Shown: piece after piece, positions 1 through 5,814 of the stretch | Position numbering within the stretch: the first letter of the stretch is position 1 | How the letters are laid out: every line of letters begins with the position of its first letter | DNA from: a virus | Direction: 5' to 3' (one strand) | Length of the DNA: 64,000 nt | IMG/VR virus record: IMGVR_UViG_3300049914_000251 | Location: 49,819 to 113,818 of that record | The notes under the pieces: model-generated | Told to the model about the DNA's origin: nothing | The model's database searches: none | What the model saw: only the letters and a program-made list of their open reading frames with translations | Translations under genes and position numbers: made by a program

Positions 1-377
1 GCCTGCAGCCTATAAAAGATGACCGTTATTCTTTTCTTACCCCACCGTTCGGCCTGTTGATGCTCGCAACCGGCCTGCATGTCATTCATATGCCACGCTT
101 TCCAAATCCCAAGCAGATCAAACCACTTCTCTTTATCCCACCCCGGAGCGAAAGAAATGTCTTCTGCTTTTGTCGGAGCGGTATATCGATAATCATTATC
201 CTCAGGATTACGATGCTCAAACTCCATATCAATCTGCCCACAACCGCCCAAAGCGTTACCACTTTTCAAAGGTCCTATTACTCCGCTTAAGGACAGGACA
301 CCGTCTTTGATTTCAGCTGTCACGAACACGTCAGCATGCCGCCCATGTATGTTATGATTGATGATGCCTATTCTCAT
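1..377 (-). CDS. Hypothetical phage protein, cut by window edge
   Basis: The reading frame is open from an ATG at 375-377 to the left edge of the window, about 125 residues. An AAGG-type ribosome binding site lies just before the ATG. The visible protein begins MRIGIINHNIHGRHADVFVT and ends with a Trp-rich segment containing the sequence AWHMNDMQAGCEHQ. That His/Asn/Cys signature looks familiar from small uncharacterised phage proteins, but I cannot name a function. It lies at the downstream end of the small-gene operon. The C-terminus is outside the window. Confidence 0.7.
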   Translation of the reverse strand, partial: MRIGIINHNIHGRHADVFVTAEIKDGVLSLSGVIGPLKSGNALGGCGQIDMEFEHRNPEDNDYRYTAPTKAEDISFAPGWDKEKWFDLLGIWKAWHMNDMQAGCEHQQAERWGKKRITVIFYRLQ

Positions 378-426
378 TACCTTCTTCAATCTTACCCCTT
401 CCTTTTATCTGCATCTGCGTACCAGT

Positions 427-519
427 TCAAAGCTCCGCACGTCTTGCAGTCACACAATTACCATCAGTAGTCTTAACTGTGTTGATACCACCGCATTGCC
501 CACACACATTCTTATTCAT
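427..519 (-). CDS. 30-residue CxxC micro-protein
   Basis: This short frame starts at ATG 517-519, which overlaps the TAA of the upstream 193-residue gene, so it is probably translationally coupled. The 30-residue product starts MNKNVCGQCGGINTVKTTDG and has one CxxC pair plus a later Cys, like half of a zinc ribbon. It could be a real micro-protein or a coupling peptide. No function can be inferred. Confidence 0.45.
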   Translation of the reverse strand: MNKNVCGQCGGINTVKTTDGNCVTARRAEL

Positions 520-1093
520 CGAATAAACCTTTCTCCACCCTTTCGGTAGCGAATAGTGTCACGTATCCCTCACCGCCACCTATTGCCAGCCGCTCATAAT
601 CCACGGCTACCCTACACCCGGAATCTATCAGCTCGAGCGCCTTATCGCAAAACTGCTTCGCCGTTTCCTTACTGGTCACCTTGAAATCTATAAACCCACG
701 TACCTTTTCGTAACCGCGCTCTTCCAGGTTCCCCCTATTGAAAAACATGCCCGGAATCCTGCATTGCTCAAACTCAGCTCTTGACAGTCCATTCTTAAAA
801 ATGTCCGCCTCGTAGCACTTCAGACAAATCTCCTCACCATCTTCCATCATATGAACGTAACTATGCCAACCGTTATGTGGACATTGCCTAATCACTACCC
901 GGTCGCAATTCTCACAGATAAAATACCGGAAATCTCCCCACCCAGTATCAAAAAGTAAATCCTGACAACTCTCACCCCTATGATTTGGATATTCCTTAAC
1001 AAACGCCCTTGGCACGTTCTGATGAAGATACACTACCTTAGGTTCTTCCTGCCAAGGATCGTCATAAACCTCAAGTTTATACATCCTGCGCAC
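512..1093 (-). CDS. Hypothetical protein with treble-clef-like Cys pairs
   Basis: A 193-residue protein of unknown function. Two Cys pairs in the middle (CENCDR near residue 60 and CLKC near residue 90) could form a zinc site. The C-terminal third is a compact alpha/beta segment ending in a Gly-rich stretch (AIGGGEGYVTLF). The longest frame starts at a GTG (1091-1093) two bases after the stop of the 42-residue gene upstream; an ATG three codons later (1082-1084) is equally possible. Neither start has a clear Shine-Dalgarno, so translation is probably coupled to the upstream gene. Confidence 0.7.
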   Translation of the reverse strand: MRRMYKLEVYDDPWQEEPKVVYLHQNVPRAFVKEYPNHRGESCQDLLFDTGWGDFRYFICENCDRVVIRQCPHNGWHSYVHMMEDGEEICLKCYEADIFKNGLSRAEFEQCRIPGMFFNRGNLEERGYEKVRGFIDFKVTSKETAKQFCDKALELIDSGCRVAVDYERLAIGGGEGYVTLFATERVEKGLFDE

Positions 1094-1094
1094 A

Positions 1095-1223
1095 CTACCA
1101 GACCTTATGGAAAGCCTCTTTCAAAACCTCTAACCGTTCCAGCTCCGCAACCTCGTCCGGAGTCAGCTTCCTTGTTTTCCGCGTCTCCCGAAGCCACGCC
1201 AGCCTCTTACCTTTATCCTGCAT
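1095..1223 (-). CDS. Small charged hypothetical protein (42 aa)
   Basis: The ATG at 1221-1223 is preceded by a strong AGGAGG site with a 7-nt spacer. The 42-residue product begins MQDKGKRLAWLRETRKTRKL and is a highly charged, probably helical peptide (LTPDEVAELERLEVLKEAF). It lies between two other operon members with 14-nt and 1-nt gaps. Function unknown. The excellent ribosome binding site is the main argument that it is real. Confidence 0.65.
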   Translation of the reverse strand: MQDKGKRLAWLRETRKTRKLTPDEVAELERLEVLKEAFHKVW

Positions 1224-1237
1224 CAAAAACCTCCTGT

Positions 1238-1585
1238 CTATCTCTCCGGTGGCGTCTCGTTATTTCTCCCGTGGCTCCTTACAAACAATCCTCTTACTGC
1301 CTCAACCTGGGCAGGGTCATTAATCTTCTTTAATAAAGTCGCAGACACGTTCCAACGCGTACCATCATCGACCGCAACCTTAATACATGTCTTACCTAAC
1401 CGGTTCACCGTTCCCCTGATAAGCGTACCTCTGCCCTTGAACTCCACCCGGTCTCCTACGCTGAACGCAAACTTGGCTAACTGTTGCTTATTTCTCCAAG
1501 CCTCTTTCAGAATAGAGCCAGCCTCATGCAGCTCATCAGAAGTCGCACCTACCAACATCTCGAACAATTTAGCCTTATCTAACAT
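1238..1585 (-). CDS. KOW/SH3-like small phage protein
   Basis: A 115-residue protein. I chose the ATG at 1583-1585 (MLDKAKLFEML) because a GAAGGAAG ribosome binding site precedes it and because the promoter at 1617-1645 would place the transcript start downstream of the longer in-frame alternative at 1645. The N-terminal half is helical. The C-terminal half (VGDRVEFKGRGTLIRGTV, then GKTCIKVAVDDGTRWNVS) resembles a small beta-barrel of the KOW/SH3 kind that recurs in phage and DNA-modification gene neighbourhoods. A nucleic-acid-binding role is likely but unproven. First gene of the terminal small-gene operon. Confidence 0.7.
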   Translation of the reverse strand: MLDKAKLFEMLVGATSDELHEAGSILKEAWRNKQQLAKFAFSVGDRVEFKGRGTLIRGTVNRLGKTCIKVAVDDGTRWNVSATLLKKINDPAQVEAVRGLFVRSHGRNNETPPER

Positions 1586-1616
1586 CTCGCACTTCCTTCT
1601 AGATCTCCCTACTAAT

Positions 1617-1645
1617 ATACTACCATAAAGCTTATACGATGTCAA
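1617..1645 (-). promoter_or_regulatory. Sigma-70-like promoter downstream of the tRNA array
   Basis: Read on the minus strand: TTGACA (1640-1645), a 17-nt spacer, then TAGTAT (1617-1622). The -35 box is perfect and the -10 box is moderate. It sits between the last tRNA and the 115-residue gene at 1585, so it can drive the terminal small-gene operon and it supports the shorter start of that gene. Confidence 0.6.
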
Positions 1646-1652
1646 ATGAAGC

Positions 1653-1729
1653 TGGTCGGAGTGGAAGGAATCAAACCTCCGACAATATGGCCCCGAACCA
1701 TACGCTCTATCAAACTGAGCTACACTCCG
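1653..1729 (-). tRNA. tRNA-Pro(CGG)
   Basis: Complete cloverleaf with acceptor CGGAGTG/CACTCCG and anticodon stem TATGG/CCATA around loop TTCGGGG (anticodon CGG). CCA is encoded. Last tRNA of the array in the direction of transcription. Confidence 0.9.
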
Positions 1730-1733
1730 ATTG

Positions 1734-1805
1734 TGGGTCTGGTAGGATTTGAACCTACGACAGTCTGCTTAAGAGGCAGCTGCTCTACCCCTGAGCTACA
1801 AACCC
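1734..1805 (-). tRNA. tRNA-Lys(CTT)
   Basis: Acceptor GGGTTTG/CAGACCC, anticodon loop CTCTTAA (anticodon CTT), T-loop TTCAAAT, discriminator A. CCA is not encoded (the next bases are CAA). A G-A mismatch closes the outer end of the anticodon stem. Confidence 0.88.
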
Positions 1806-1807
1806 AA

Positions 1808-1881
1808 TGGTGGAGGTAACAGGAATCGAACCCGCGTCTACTCGGTGCAAACGAGTCGTTCTCCCTCTGAACTATACCCCC
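1808..1881 (-). tRNA. tRNA-Ala(TGC)
   Basis: Acceptor GGGGGTA/TACCTCC, anticodon stem ACTCG/CGAGT with loop TTTGCAC (anticodon TGC). CCA is encoded. Confidence 0.9.
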
Positions 1882-1883
1882 GG

Positions 1884-1955
1884 TTGGCACGGAAGGAGTT
1901 AAACCTTCTTCCCCGATTTATAAGATCGGAGCACTGTTCGTTGTGCTACATGCCA
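1884..1955 (-). tRNA. tRNA-Ile(TAT)
   Basis: Acceptor TGGCATG/CGTGCCA, anticodon stem CCGAT/ATCGG, loop CTTATAA (anticodon TAT, reads AUA). CCA is not encoded. Confidence 0.88.
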
Positions 1956-1957
1956 TT

Positions 1958-2031
1958 AGATGGTGAGTGGAATCGGACCACCTTATAATAGTTTTGCAGA
2001 CTACCGCCTATACCATTCGAGCCACACCATC
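1958..2031 (-). tRNA. tRNA-Cys(GCA)
   Basis: Acceptor GATGGTG/CACCATC with discriminator U, the standard tRNA-Cys identity base. Anticodon loop CTGCAAA (anticodon GCA). The D-stem is weak, and the T-loop reads TCCGATT with C instead of U at position 55. CCA is not encoded. Confidence 0.85.
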
Positions 2032-2034
2032 ATG

Positions 2035-2106
2035 AGTGAGAGGAGGGATTCAAACCCTCGATATCCTACATGGCAAGCAGGTGTTCTATCGCTGAACTAC
2101 TCCCAC
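2035..2106 (-). tRNA. tRNA-Gly(GCC)
   Basis: Acceptor GTGGGAG/CTCTCAC, anticodon stem CCTGC/GTAGG, loop TTGCCAT (anticodon GCC), T-loop TTTGAAT. CCA is not encoded. Confidence 0.88.
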
Positions 2107-2109
2107 ATG

Positions 2110-2181
2110 TTGGCCTGGTAAGACTCGAACTTACGACCCCTGCTTTATCAGAGCAGTGCTTTACCCCTAAGCTACAAGCCA
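2110..2181 (-). tRNA. tRNA-Ile(GAT)
   Basis: Acceptor TGGCTTG/CAGGCCA, anticodon stem CTGCT/AGCAG, loop CTGATAA (anticodon GAT). CCA is not encoded. Confidence 0.9.
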
Positions 2182-2190
2182 GTCTATAAG

Positions 2191-2261
2191 TAGGCACTAT
2201 ACGACTTGAACGTATACCCTACAGGTTCAAAGCCTGTTGCTCTGCATTGAGCTAAGTGCCT
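2191..2261 (-). tRNA. tRNA-Gln(TTG)
   Basis: Acceptor AGGCACT/AGTGCCT, anticodon stem ACAGG/CCTGT, loop CTTTGAA (anticodon TTG). CCA is not encoded. Confidence 0.9.
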
Positions 2262-2265
2262 TATG

Positions 2266-2338
2266 TAGTCCCTGTAGGACTCGAACCTACAACCTCTTCC
2301 TTGTAAGGGAAAAGCTCTGTCCATTGAGCTAAGGGACT
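2266..2338 (-). tRNA. tRNA-Val(TAC)
   Basis: Acceptor AGTCCCT/AGGGACT, anticodon loop CTTACAA (anticodon TAC), T-stem GTAGG/CCTAC. CCA is not encoded. Confidence 0.88.
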
Positions 2339-2340
2339 AT

Positions 2341-2415
2341 TGGCAGCAGAGGCAGGGGTCGAACCTGCAACCATCTCGTTAACAGCGAGCCGCTCAACCA
2401 TTGAGCTACTCTGCT
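2341..2415 (-). tRNA. tRNA-Asn(GTT)
   Basis: Acceptor AGCAGAG/CTCTGCT with discriminator G as expected for Asn. Anticodon loop CTGTTAA (anticodon GTT). CCA is encoded. Confidence 0.9.
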
Positions 2416-2417
2416 AT

Positions 2418-2492
2418 TGGTGCTCCCAACAGGATTTGAACCTGTGTCCTTAGATTGAGAATCTAACGTCCTAACCACTAGACTATGAGAGC
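2418..2492 (-). tRNA. tRNA-Glu(CTC)
   Basis: Acceptor GCTCTCA/TGGGAGC, anticodon stem TTAGA/TCTAA, loop TTCTCAA (anticodon CTC). CCA is encoded. It complements the tRNA-Glu(TTC) at 3155. Confidence 0.88.
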
Positions 2493-2493
2493 A

Positions 2494-2569
2494 TGGCGCA
2501 CCCAGAGGGAGTCGGACCCTCCACCACTCGGTTGACAGCCGAGCATTCTAACCGCTGAACTATGAGTGC
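2494..2569 (-). tRNA. tRNA-Asp(GTC)
   Basis: Acceptor GCACTCA/TGGGTGC, discriminator G, anticodon stem CTCGG/CCGAG, loop CTGTCAA (anticodon GTC). The T-loop reads TCCGACT (C at position 55). CCA is encoded. Confidence 0.9.
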
Positions 2570-2570
2570 A

Positions 2571-2657
2571 TGGCGGGAAGTACAGGATTTGAACCTGTGA
2601 GACTGTTACATCTAAAGATTTAGCAAACCTTCTCAATAAGCCACTCTGACAACCAAT
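2571..2657 (-). tRNA. tRNA-Ser(GCT)-like, acceptor stem not paired
   Basis: The 3' half looks like a tRNA-Ser: anticodon stem AAGGT/ATCTT with loop TTGCTAA (anticodon GCT), a long variable arm, T-arm ACAGG/CCTGT, acceptor strand ACTTCCC, G73 and encoded CCA. The expected 5' strand GGGAAGT is absent; the sequence there is TATTGGT. The 5' boundary is therefore uncertain. It may be a decayed gene, or one needing RNA editing or repair. Confidence 0.55.
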
Positions 2658-2677
2658 ATATTCAGTTGTTAATGTTC

Positions 2678-2751
2678 TGGTACAGGCAGGAGGAATCAGA
2701 CCTCCGTTAATCGGTTAAAAGCCGACTGCTTTATCACTAAGCTATACCTGC
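2678..2751 (-). tRNA. tRNA-Lys(TTT)
   Basis: Acceptor GCAGGTA/TGCCTGT, anticodon stem GTCGG/CCGAT, loop CTTTTAA (anticodon TTT). The T-loop reads TCTGATT (C at position 55). CCA is encoded. Confidence 0.88.
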
Positions 2752-2754
2752 ACA

Positions 2755-2830
2755 TGGCTGGCTCTATACGACTTGAACGTATAACCCCTAGCTTCAGAGG
2801 CTAGTGCTCTGCCAATTGAGCTAAGAGCCA
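2755..2830 (-). tRNA. tRNA-Gln(CTG)
   Basis: Acceptor TGGCTCT/AGAGCCA, discriminator G, anticodon stem CTAGC/GCTAG, loop CTCTGAA (anticodon CTG). CCA is encoded. Confidence 0.9.
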
Positions 2831-2832
2831 AT

Positions 2833-2905
2833 AGCCCTCGACAGGACTTGAACCTGCGACCGTATGTTTAGGAAACATCCTCTCTTCCAACTGAGATACG
2901 AGGGC
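2833..2905 (-). tRNA. tRNA-Arg(CCT)
   Basis: Acceptor GCCCTCG/CGAGGGC, anticodon loop TTCCTAA (anticodon CCT), T-loop TTCAAGT. CCA is not encoded. Confidence 0.88.
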
Positions 2906-2906
2906 A

Positions 2907-2983
2907 TGGCATCCTCGGTGGGAGTCGGACCCACGACCCACGGTTTAGAAAACCGCTGCTCTAATCCTCTGAGCTACGAGGAC
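2907..2983 (-). tRNA. tRNA-Arg(TCT)
   Basis: Acceptor GTCCTCG/CGAGGAT, anticodon stem GCGGT/ACCGT, loop TTTCTAA (anticodon TCT). The T-loop reads TCCGACT (C at position 55). CCA is encoded. Confidence 0.9.
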
Positions 2984-2990
2984 AGAAATA

Positions 2991-3066
2991 TGGTGCTGGA
3001 GAGTGGAATTGGACCACCTACCCTCCCGTCTTCGGCGGGATGCTACTACCGATGAGCTACCCCAGC
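2991..3066 (-). tRNA. tRNA-Phe(GAA) with C33
   Basis: Acceptor GCTGGGG/CTCCAGC, anticodon stem TCCCG/CGGGA, loop CCGAAGA (anticodon GAA). Position 33 is C rather than the near-universal U, and the T-loop is TCCAATT (C at position 55). CCA is encoded. Confidence 0.82.
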
Positions 3067-3069
3067 ACA

Positions 3070-3146
3070 TGGAAGGGATAGAGGGACTTGAACCCTCAAC
3101 TTTCAGTTTCGAAGACTGCTGCTCTTATCCATTGAGCTATATCCCC
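3070..3146 (-). tRNA. tRNA-Arg(TCG)
   Basis: Acceptor GGGGATA/TATCCCT, anticodon loop CTTCGAA (anticodon TCG), T-loop TTCAAGT. CCA is encoded. Confidence 0.88.
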
Positions 3147-3154
3147 AAAATAAG

Positions 3155-3226
3155 TGCCACCAGCGAGATTCGAACTCACCTTTTCACGTTGAAAGCGTGA
3201 TATACTAACCACTATGTGATGATGGC
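3155..3226 (-). tRNA. tRNA-Glu(TTC)
   Basis: Acceptor GCCATCA/TGGTGGC, anticodon stem TCACG/CGTGA, loop CTTTCAA (anticodon TTC). The D-stem is short. CCA is not encoded. Confidence 0.86.
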
Positions 3227-3229
3227 ATG

Positions 3230-3305
3230 TGGAGCTGGAGAGAGGACTTGAACCCCCAACCCGATCATTACAGGTGATCCGCTCTTCCACTTGAGCTACT
3301 CCAGC
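3230..3305 (-). tRNA. tRNA-Thr(TGT) with C33
   Basis: First tRNA in transcription order. Acceptor GCTGGAG/CTCCAGC, anticodon stem GATCA/TGATC, loop CCTGTAA (anticodon TGT) with C instead of U at position 33. T-loop TTCAAGT. CCA is encoded. Confidence 0.85.
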
Positions 3306-3326
3306 CAACAGAAAAGAGATAATAAA

Positions 3327-3369
3327 GGGCAGGCACGTCAATATCGACCGCTTAACGTCGTGCCTGCCC
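3327..3369 (-). terminator. Intrinsic terminator or attenuator before the tRNA array
   Basis: A perfect 11-bp GC-rich stem: GGGCAGGCACG at 3327-3337 pairs with its complement at 3359-3369. On the minus strand it is followed by TTTATTATCTC. It has the form of a rho-independent terminator, yet the tRNA array starts only 21 nt beyond it, so it may act as an attenuator rather than an absolute stop. Confidence 0.75.
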
Positions 3370-3411
3370 CTCCGCGAAATACTTGGTACGCACTACACTT
3401 ACTTCTACCAT
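3352..3411 (-). CDS. Possible 19-residue leader peptide
   Basis: ATG at 3409-3411 with a GGAGG motif about 10 nt upstream (3422-3426); an in-frame ATG at 3418-3420 lies too close to that motif. The peptide begins MVEVSVVRTKYFAEG and ends in Arg-Arg. The stop lies inside the loop of the terminator hairpin, an arrangement typical of transcription attenuators. It could also be chance within a structured RNA. Confidence 0.3.
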   Translation of the reverse strand: MVEVSVVRTKYFAEGQARR

Positions 3412-3466
3412 CTCGCACATCCCTCCGTTGCGTACCAAACGGAGCCGTGCCCCCAACTCAGTCTTT

Positions 3467-3495
3467 AATATACCACATTACTTATTTCTTGTCAA
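3467..3495 (-). promoter_or_regulatory. Near-consensus sigma-70 promoter
   Basis: On the minus strand TTGACA (3490-3495) is followed by a 17-nt spacer and TATATT (3467-3472). The -35 box and spacing are ideal and the -10 has one mismatch. It overlaps the end of the 94-residue gene at 3482 and points into the structured leader and the tRNA array. Confidence 0.8.
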
Positions 3496-3766
3496 GACCC
3501 GGAAAAACTTCCCCATTTTCTGCACACTTCTTATCCTCCCACCTGGCAGCCACTTTACGATAGAACTCCAACTTAGCCATCTCGAGCGCCTTTATAGCAT
3601 CTCCTATCATATCATAACCCCGCACTCCATAAACAGCTATGAGAAGTTTCGTAATAACATAGTTTACCTTACCATCGATATCAGGAGAATCAGGAACTAA
3701 CCTGTAAACCAACTTATCAATAACCTCGTCTAAATAACCCCGCTTCACGTCTTCAATATAAGGCAT
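3482..3766 (-). CDS. Small phage protein, DUF6899-like
   Basis: A 94-residue protein. I chose the ATG at 3764-3766 (MPYIEDVKRGYLD) because AGGAGGGG precedes it; the longer frame to 3817 would overlap the upstream gene by 43 nt. The pattern is MPYI near the N-terminus, then VNYVITKLL, then IKALEMAKLEFYRKVAARWE, then AENGEVFPG. This matches a small family widespread in tailed phages that I know as DUF6899; its function is unknown. The family is often found among DNA-metabolism genes, as here, next to a deoxyribosyltransferase-like gene. Confidence 0.75.
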   Translation of the reverse strand: MPYIEDVKRGYLDEVIDKLVYRLVPDSPDIDGKVNYVITKLLIAVYGVRGYDMIGDAIKALEMAKLEFYRKVAARWEDKKCAENGEVFPGLDKK

Positions 3767-3774
3767 CTCCCCTC

Positions 3775-4470
3775 CTAGCGTGCCCGGACTTCGACCGGAT
3801 CCCAATGCTCTGCCCATAAAACTAAAACTTCCACAGCTTCATCTTCGCTGTACACCACTTTTGTAGCATAATGATCCCGCCATCCGGAAGGAACACGCTC
3901 GCCGTTCGGACCCTGTTTACAAAGAACGCACGTAGGCTTATCCTCCATGAACGTCATGTACCAGAACTCTCCCTGAGTTCCCCACGATAAATCAGATCCT
4001 GTAAGGGTTAGAACCGCGTCGCTCATCCGCATATCATGTAAGTCCCTAGACGTAATTTCCCGCATAGAAAACTTTTCGCTTACCTCGGGAATGTCACAGC
4101 GTATCTCTTTAAGGTTTCGCAAAAAGCTCTTTCCTCGCATCGGATCCCGCACGGCTATTCCACGCTTTTCAAGCATCTTAGTAACACGAAGCCGTTGAGC
4201 TGACGCTTCCTCAAAAGACAATCCATCTATCCTTCCGGAAAGGTACACAGTAAATGGTCTGCCTGCCTCTATTCTCTTGGCATACCGTCTGATTAAATTT
4301 ACAGCGGACTCTACCGTGTCAGCTACTGCATTCGAATAGACCTGACTAATTAGAGCATATACCGCAGGATCCTCTCCCCCAACCTTTCCGGTTAAATCCT
4401 TTGGGATCTCTTTCTTAACCAGCTCCTGAATCTTAAATATCAACTCCGTCAATCTTGTTGGATCGGCCAT
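3775..4470 (-). CDS. Nucleoside 2-deoxyribosyltransferase-like enzyme
   Basis: A 231-residue protein. After a helical N-terminal extension of about 70 residues comes a Rossmann-like domain with the family pattern: VYLSGR (75-80), DPMRG (109-113), a DLHDMRMSDAVL segment (143-154) and GTQGEFW (164-170), where Glu168 would be the catalytic nucleophile. Relatives cleave or exchange the N-glycosidic bond of deoxynucleosides (NDT) or deoxynucleoside monophosphates (DNPH1/Rcl). In a phage this suggests nucleotide salvage, altered-base metabolism or removal of modified nucleotides. The N-terminal extension is not part of the usual family core. Confidence 0.75.
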   Translation of the reverse strand: MADPTRLTELIFKIQELVKKEIPKDLTGKVGGEDPAVYALISQVYSNAVADTVESAVNLIRRYAKRIEAGRPFTVYLSGRIDGLSFEEASAQRLRVTKMLEKRGIAVRDPMRGKSFLRNLKEIRCDIPEVSEKFSMREITSRDLHDMRMSDAVLTLTGSDLSWGTQGEFWYMTFMEDKPTCVLCKQGPNGERVPSGWRDHYATKVVYSEDEAVEVLVLWAEHWDPVEVRAR

Positions 4471-4493
4471 TTAACCTTCCTTATTCTAATACA

Positions 4494-5030
4494 CTACCTT
4501 CTTACAGGAGGTACTCTCATCCCGGGCTTCACGCCACGAAGAAGTTCGCTTTGTATCCCAGATTTAACCTTCAACTCCTCCTCTTGCATTTCGAACTGCT
4601 TGTTAAGAATATAATTAACGCGAACCTTCAGAAACTCAGCTACCGCCATCATCTGCAAATTCATAACCCCCGGATGAAATCCAGCTGCCTCTATAGAGAA
4701 TTGAATAGACTCGGCAGATTTGAACTGGATTATCAACGTAGGCTGCTTCACTTCAGGCTCTACACACGCCGGACAGCTTATTTCTTTAGTTCCGTTACAT
4801 GCCGGACACTTGGGATTTGGTTTACTCTTACACACAGGACATTCAAGCTTCTGCTTGCCCTTGCACAGATCGCAAATAGGAGGGGTCTCTGCCTTAATCT
4901 CCCCAGCAACTAACTCTCCCGGCGCTCCCAATTCACCAGGCTCTCCTACCTTTTCCCCAACAGGACCTACCTCAGGCTCCCCGGCCACAGCTCCCGCACC
5001 ATCATTGACTTGCACTTTAATCTCTTCCAA
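4494..5030 (-). CDS. DnaJ-type zinc-finger protein
   Basis: A 178-residue protein that starts at a TTG (5028-5030) behind a good AGGAGG site. The N-terminal 45 residues are low complexity and rich in Gly, Pro and Glu. Residues about 53-90 contain four CxxC pairs (CDLC, CPVC, CPAC, CPAC), the pattern of the DnaJ Cys-rich domain, without a J domain. The C-terminal half (IIQFKSAESIQFSIEAAGF) is unassigned and ends in a basic tail. A role as adaptor or chaperone for a replication or virion protein is possible but unproven. Confidence 0.6.
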   Translation of the reverse strand: MEEIKVQVNDGAGAVAGEPEVGPVGEKVGEPGELGAPGELVAGEIKAETPPICDLCKGKQKLECPVCKSKPNPKCPACNGTKEISCPACVEPEVKQPTLIIQFKSAESIQFSIEAAGFHPGVMNLQMMAVAEFLKVRVNYILNKQFEMQEEELKVKSGIQSELLRGVKPGMRVPPVRR

Positions 5031-5814
5031 CTTGACCTCCTAATCTACTTAATTTCCTAACCTCATGATAAGCCACAGGAGGATATTCACTATTCCTGAG
5101 ACCATCAATGTCCTCTACTTTAATTTTAACGCCATCGGCACTTATTAAAATGTCCTTAAAAAAACTACCTGCCCACATCACAAACGGAAATGCCTTCACA
5201 GCCCCATACATCTCCACCTGCCTGTCCACTTCCTCAGGAGTAACATCGCCCGCCTCAAGATCGCGCTTCTCCCAATCCGAAGCATATCTTCCTGTAGTAC
5301 AGTACTTCTGCAGCCACTCCGTATTTGTTATCACCGCAAGATACACCACGTGTTCCCACGGCACAGGATTAGTTGTAGACACACAACGAGCCTTCTCCAA
5401 ACTGGATCTCCACGATATTTTAAGCATCATATCTAATACCTGCTCAGGATAAGCTAAATCCGTCCCCAGCTTCTTACACCGCAGCAACTCCTTAGTGAGC
5501 CTTTTCTTGGCTTCCCTAGAATACATCACAAATCCAATATCAGGAGCCAAATACTTCCGCAATAATGCCACGCTGAGAAAACATGGCAACCCCTCAGACT
5601 CAGGGTCCTGCCGCCATCTGTGATATGCCCTCATAAGATGCCACTTAGTAGTGAAATGAAATGCCCTGACCCCACTTACGTTATATATCACTTCAGCCAC
5701 AGAAGGCTTAGTCGAATTCACTATGCACAAAGGAGGATCCGGCTTTGCAAACCCCTCTGCCCTTATCCTTTGCATAACATCAGCTGTAGTAGTACCATAC
5801 ATTAATCTAATCAT
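5017..5814 (-). CDS. Hypothetical protein, possible ADP-ribosyltransferase-like fold
   Basis: A 265-residue protein starting at ATG 5812-5814 (MIRLMYGTTTADVMQRIRAE) behind AAGGAGAAAG. The start overlaps the stop of the upstream regulator. The N-terminal pattern of a Tyr-Gly-Thr-Thr followed by a helix and GF, and the segments FHFTTKWHLMRAY and ARCVSTTNPVPWEHVVYL, recall the layout of ART-fold proteins (YHGT, then a helix, then STxxxxA). The match is weak and no catalytic Glu can be assigned. Treat as unknown. Confidence 0.5.
   Translation of the reverse strand: MIRLMYGTTTADVMQRIRAEGFAKPDPPLCIVNSTKPSVAEVIYNVSGVRAFHFTTKWHLMRAYHRWRQDPESEGLPCFLSVALLRKYLAPDIGFVMYSREAKKRLTKELLRCKKLGTDLAYPEQVLDMMLKISWRSSLEKARCVSTTNPVPWEHVVYLAVITNTEWLQKYCTTGRYASDWEKRDLEAGDVTPEEVDRQVEMYGAVKAFPFVMWAGSFFKDILISADGVKIKVEDIDGLRNSEYPPVAYHEVRKLSRLGGQVGRD

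Larger units (their letters stand above)
3327..3460 (-). ncRNA. Structured leader RNA upstream of the tRNAs
   Basis: From the predicted start near 3460 the transcript can fold into a long hairpin, in which a 10-nt arm at 3429-3438 pairs perfectly with 3383-3392 and an outer CTCCG/CGGAG helix is possible. The terminator hairpin at 3327-3369 follows. Promoter, fold and terminator together give a discrete RNA of about 130 nt, either a free small RNA or an attenuator leader for the tRNA genes. It contains a 19-codon ORF (3352-3411). Confidence 0.5.

Noticed and set aside
1653-3305. CRISPR-like array because of regular spacing of about 75 bp
   Set aside because: The regular units are tRNA genes: each has acceptor, D, anticodon and T arms, and the units are not identical.
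3327-3460. T-box riboswitch controlling the tRNA array
   Set aside because: No AGGGUGG-type antiterminator element or specifier loop was found in the leader. An attenuator of another kind remains possible.
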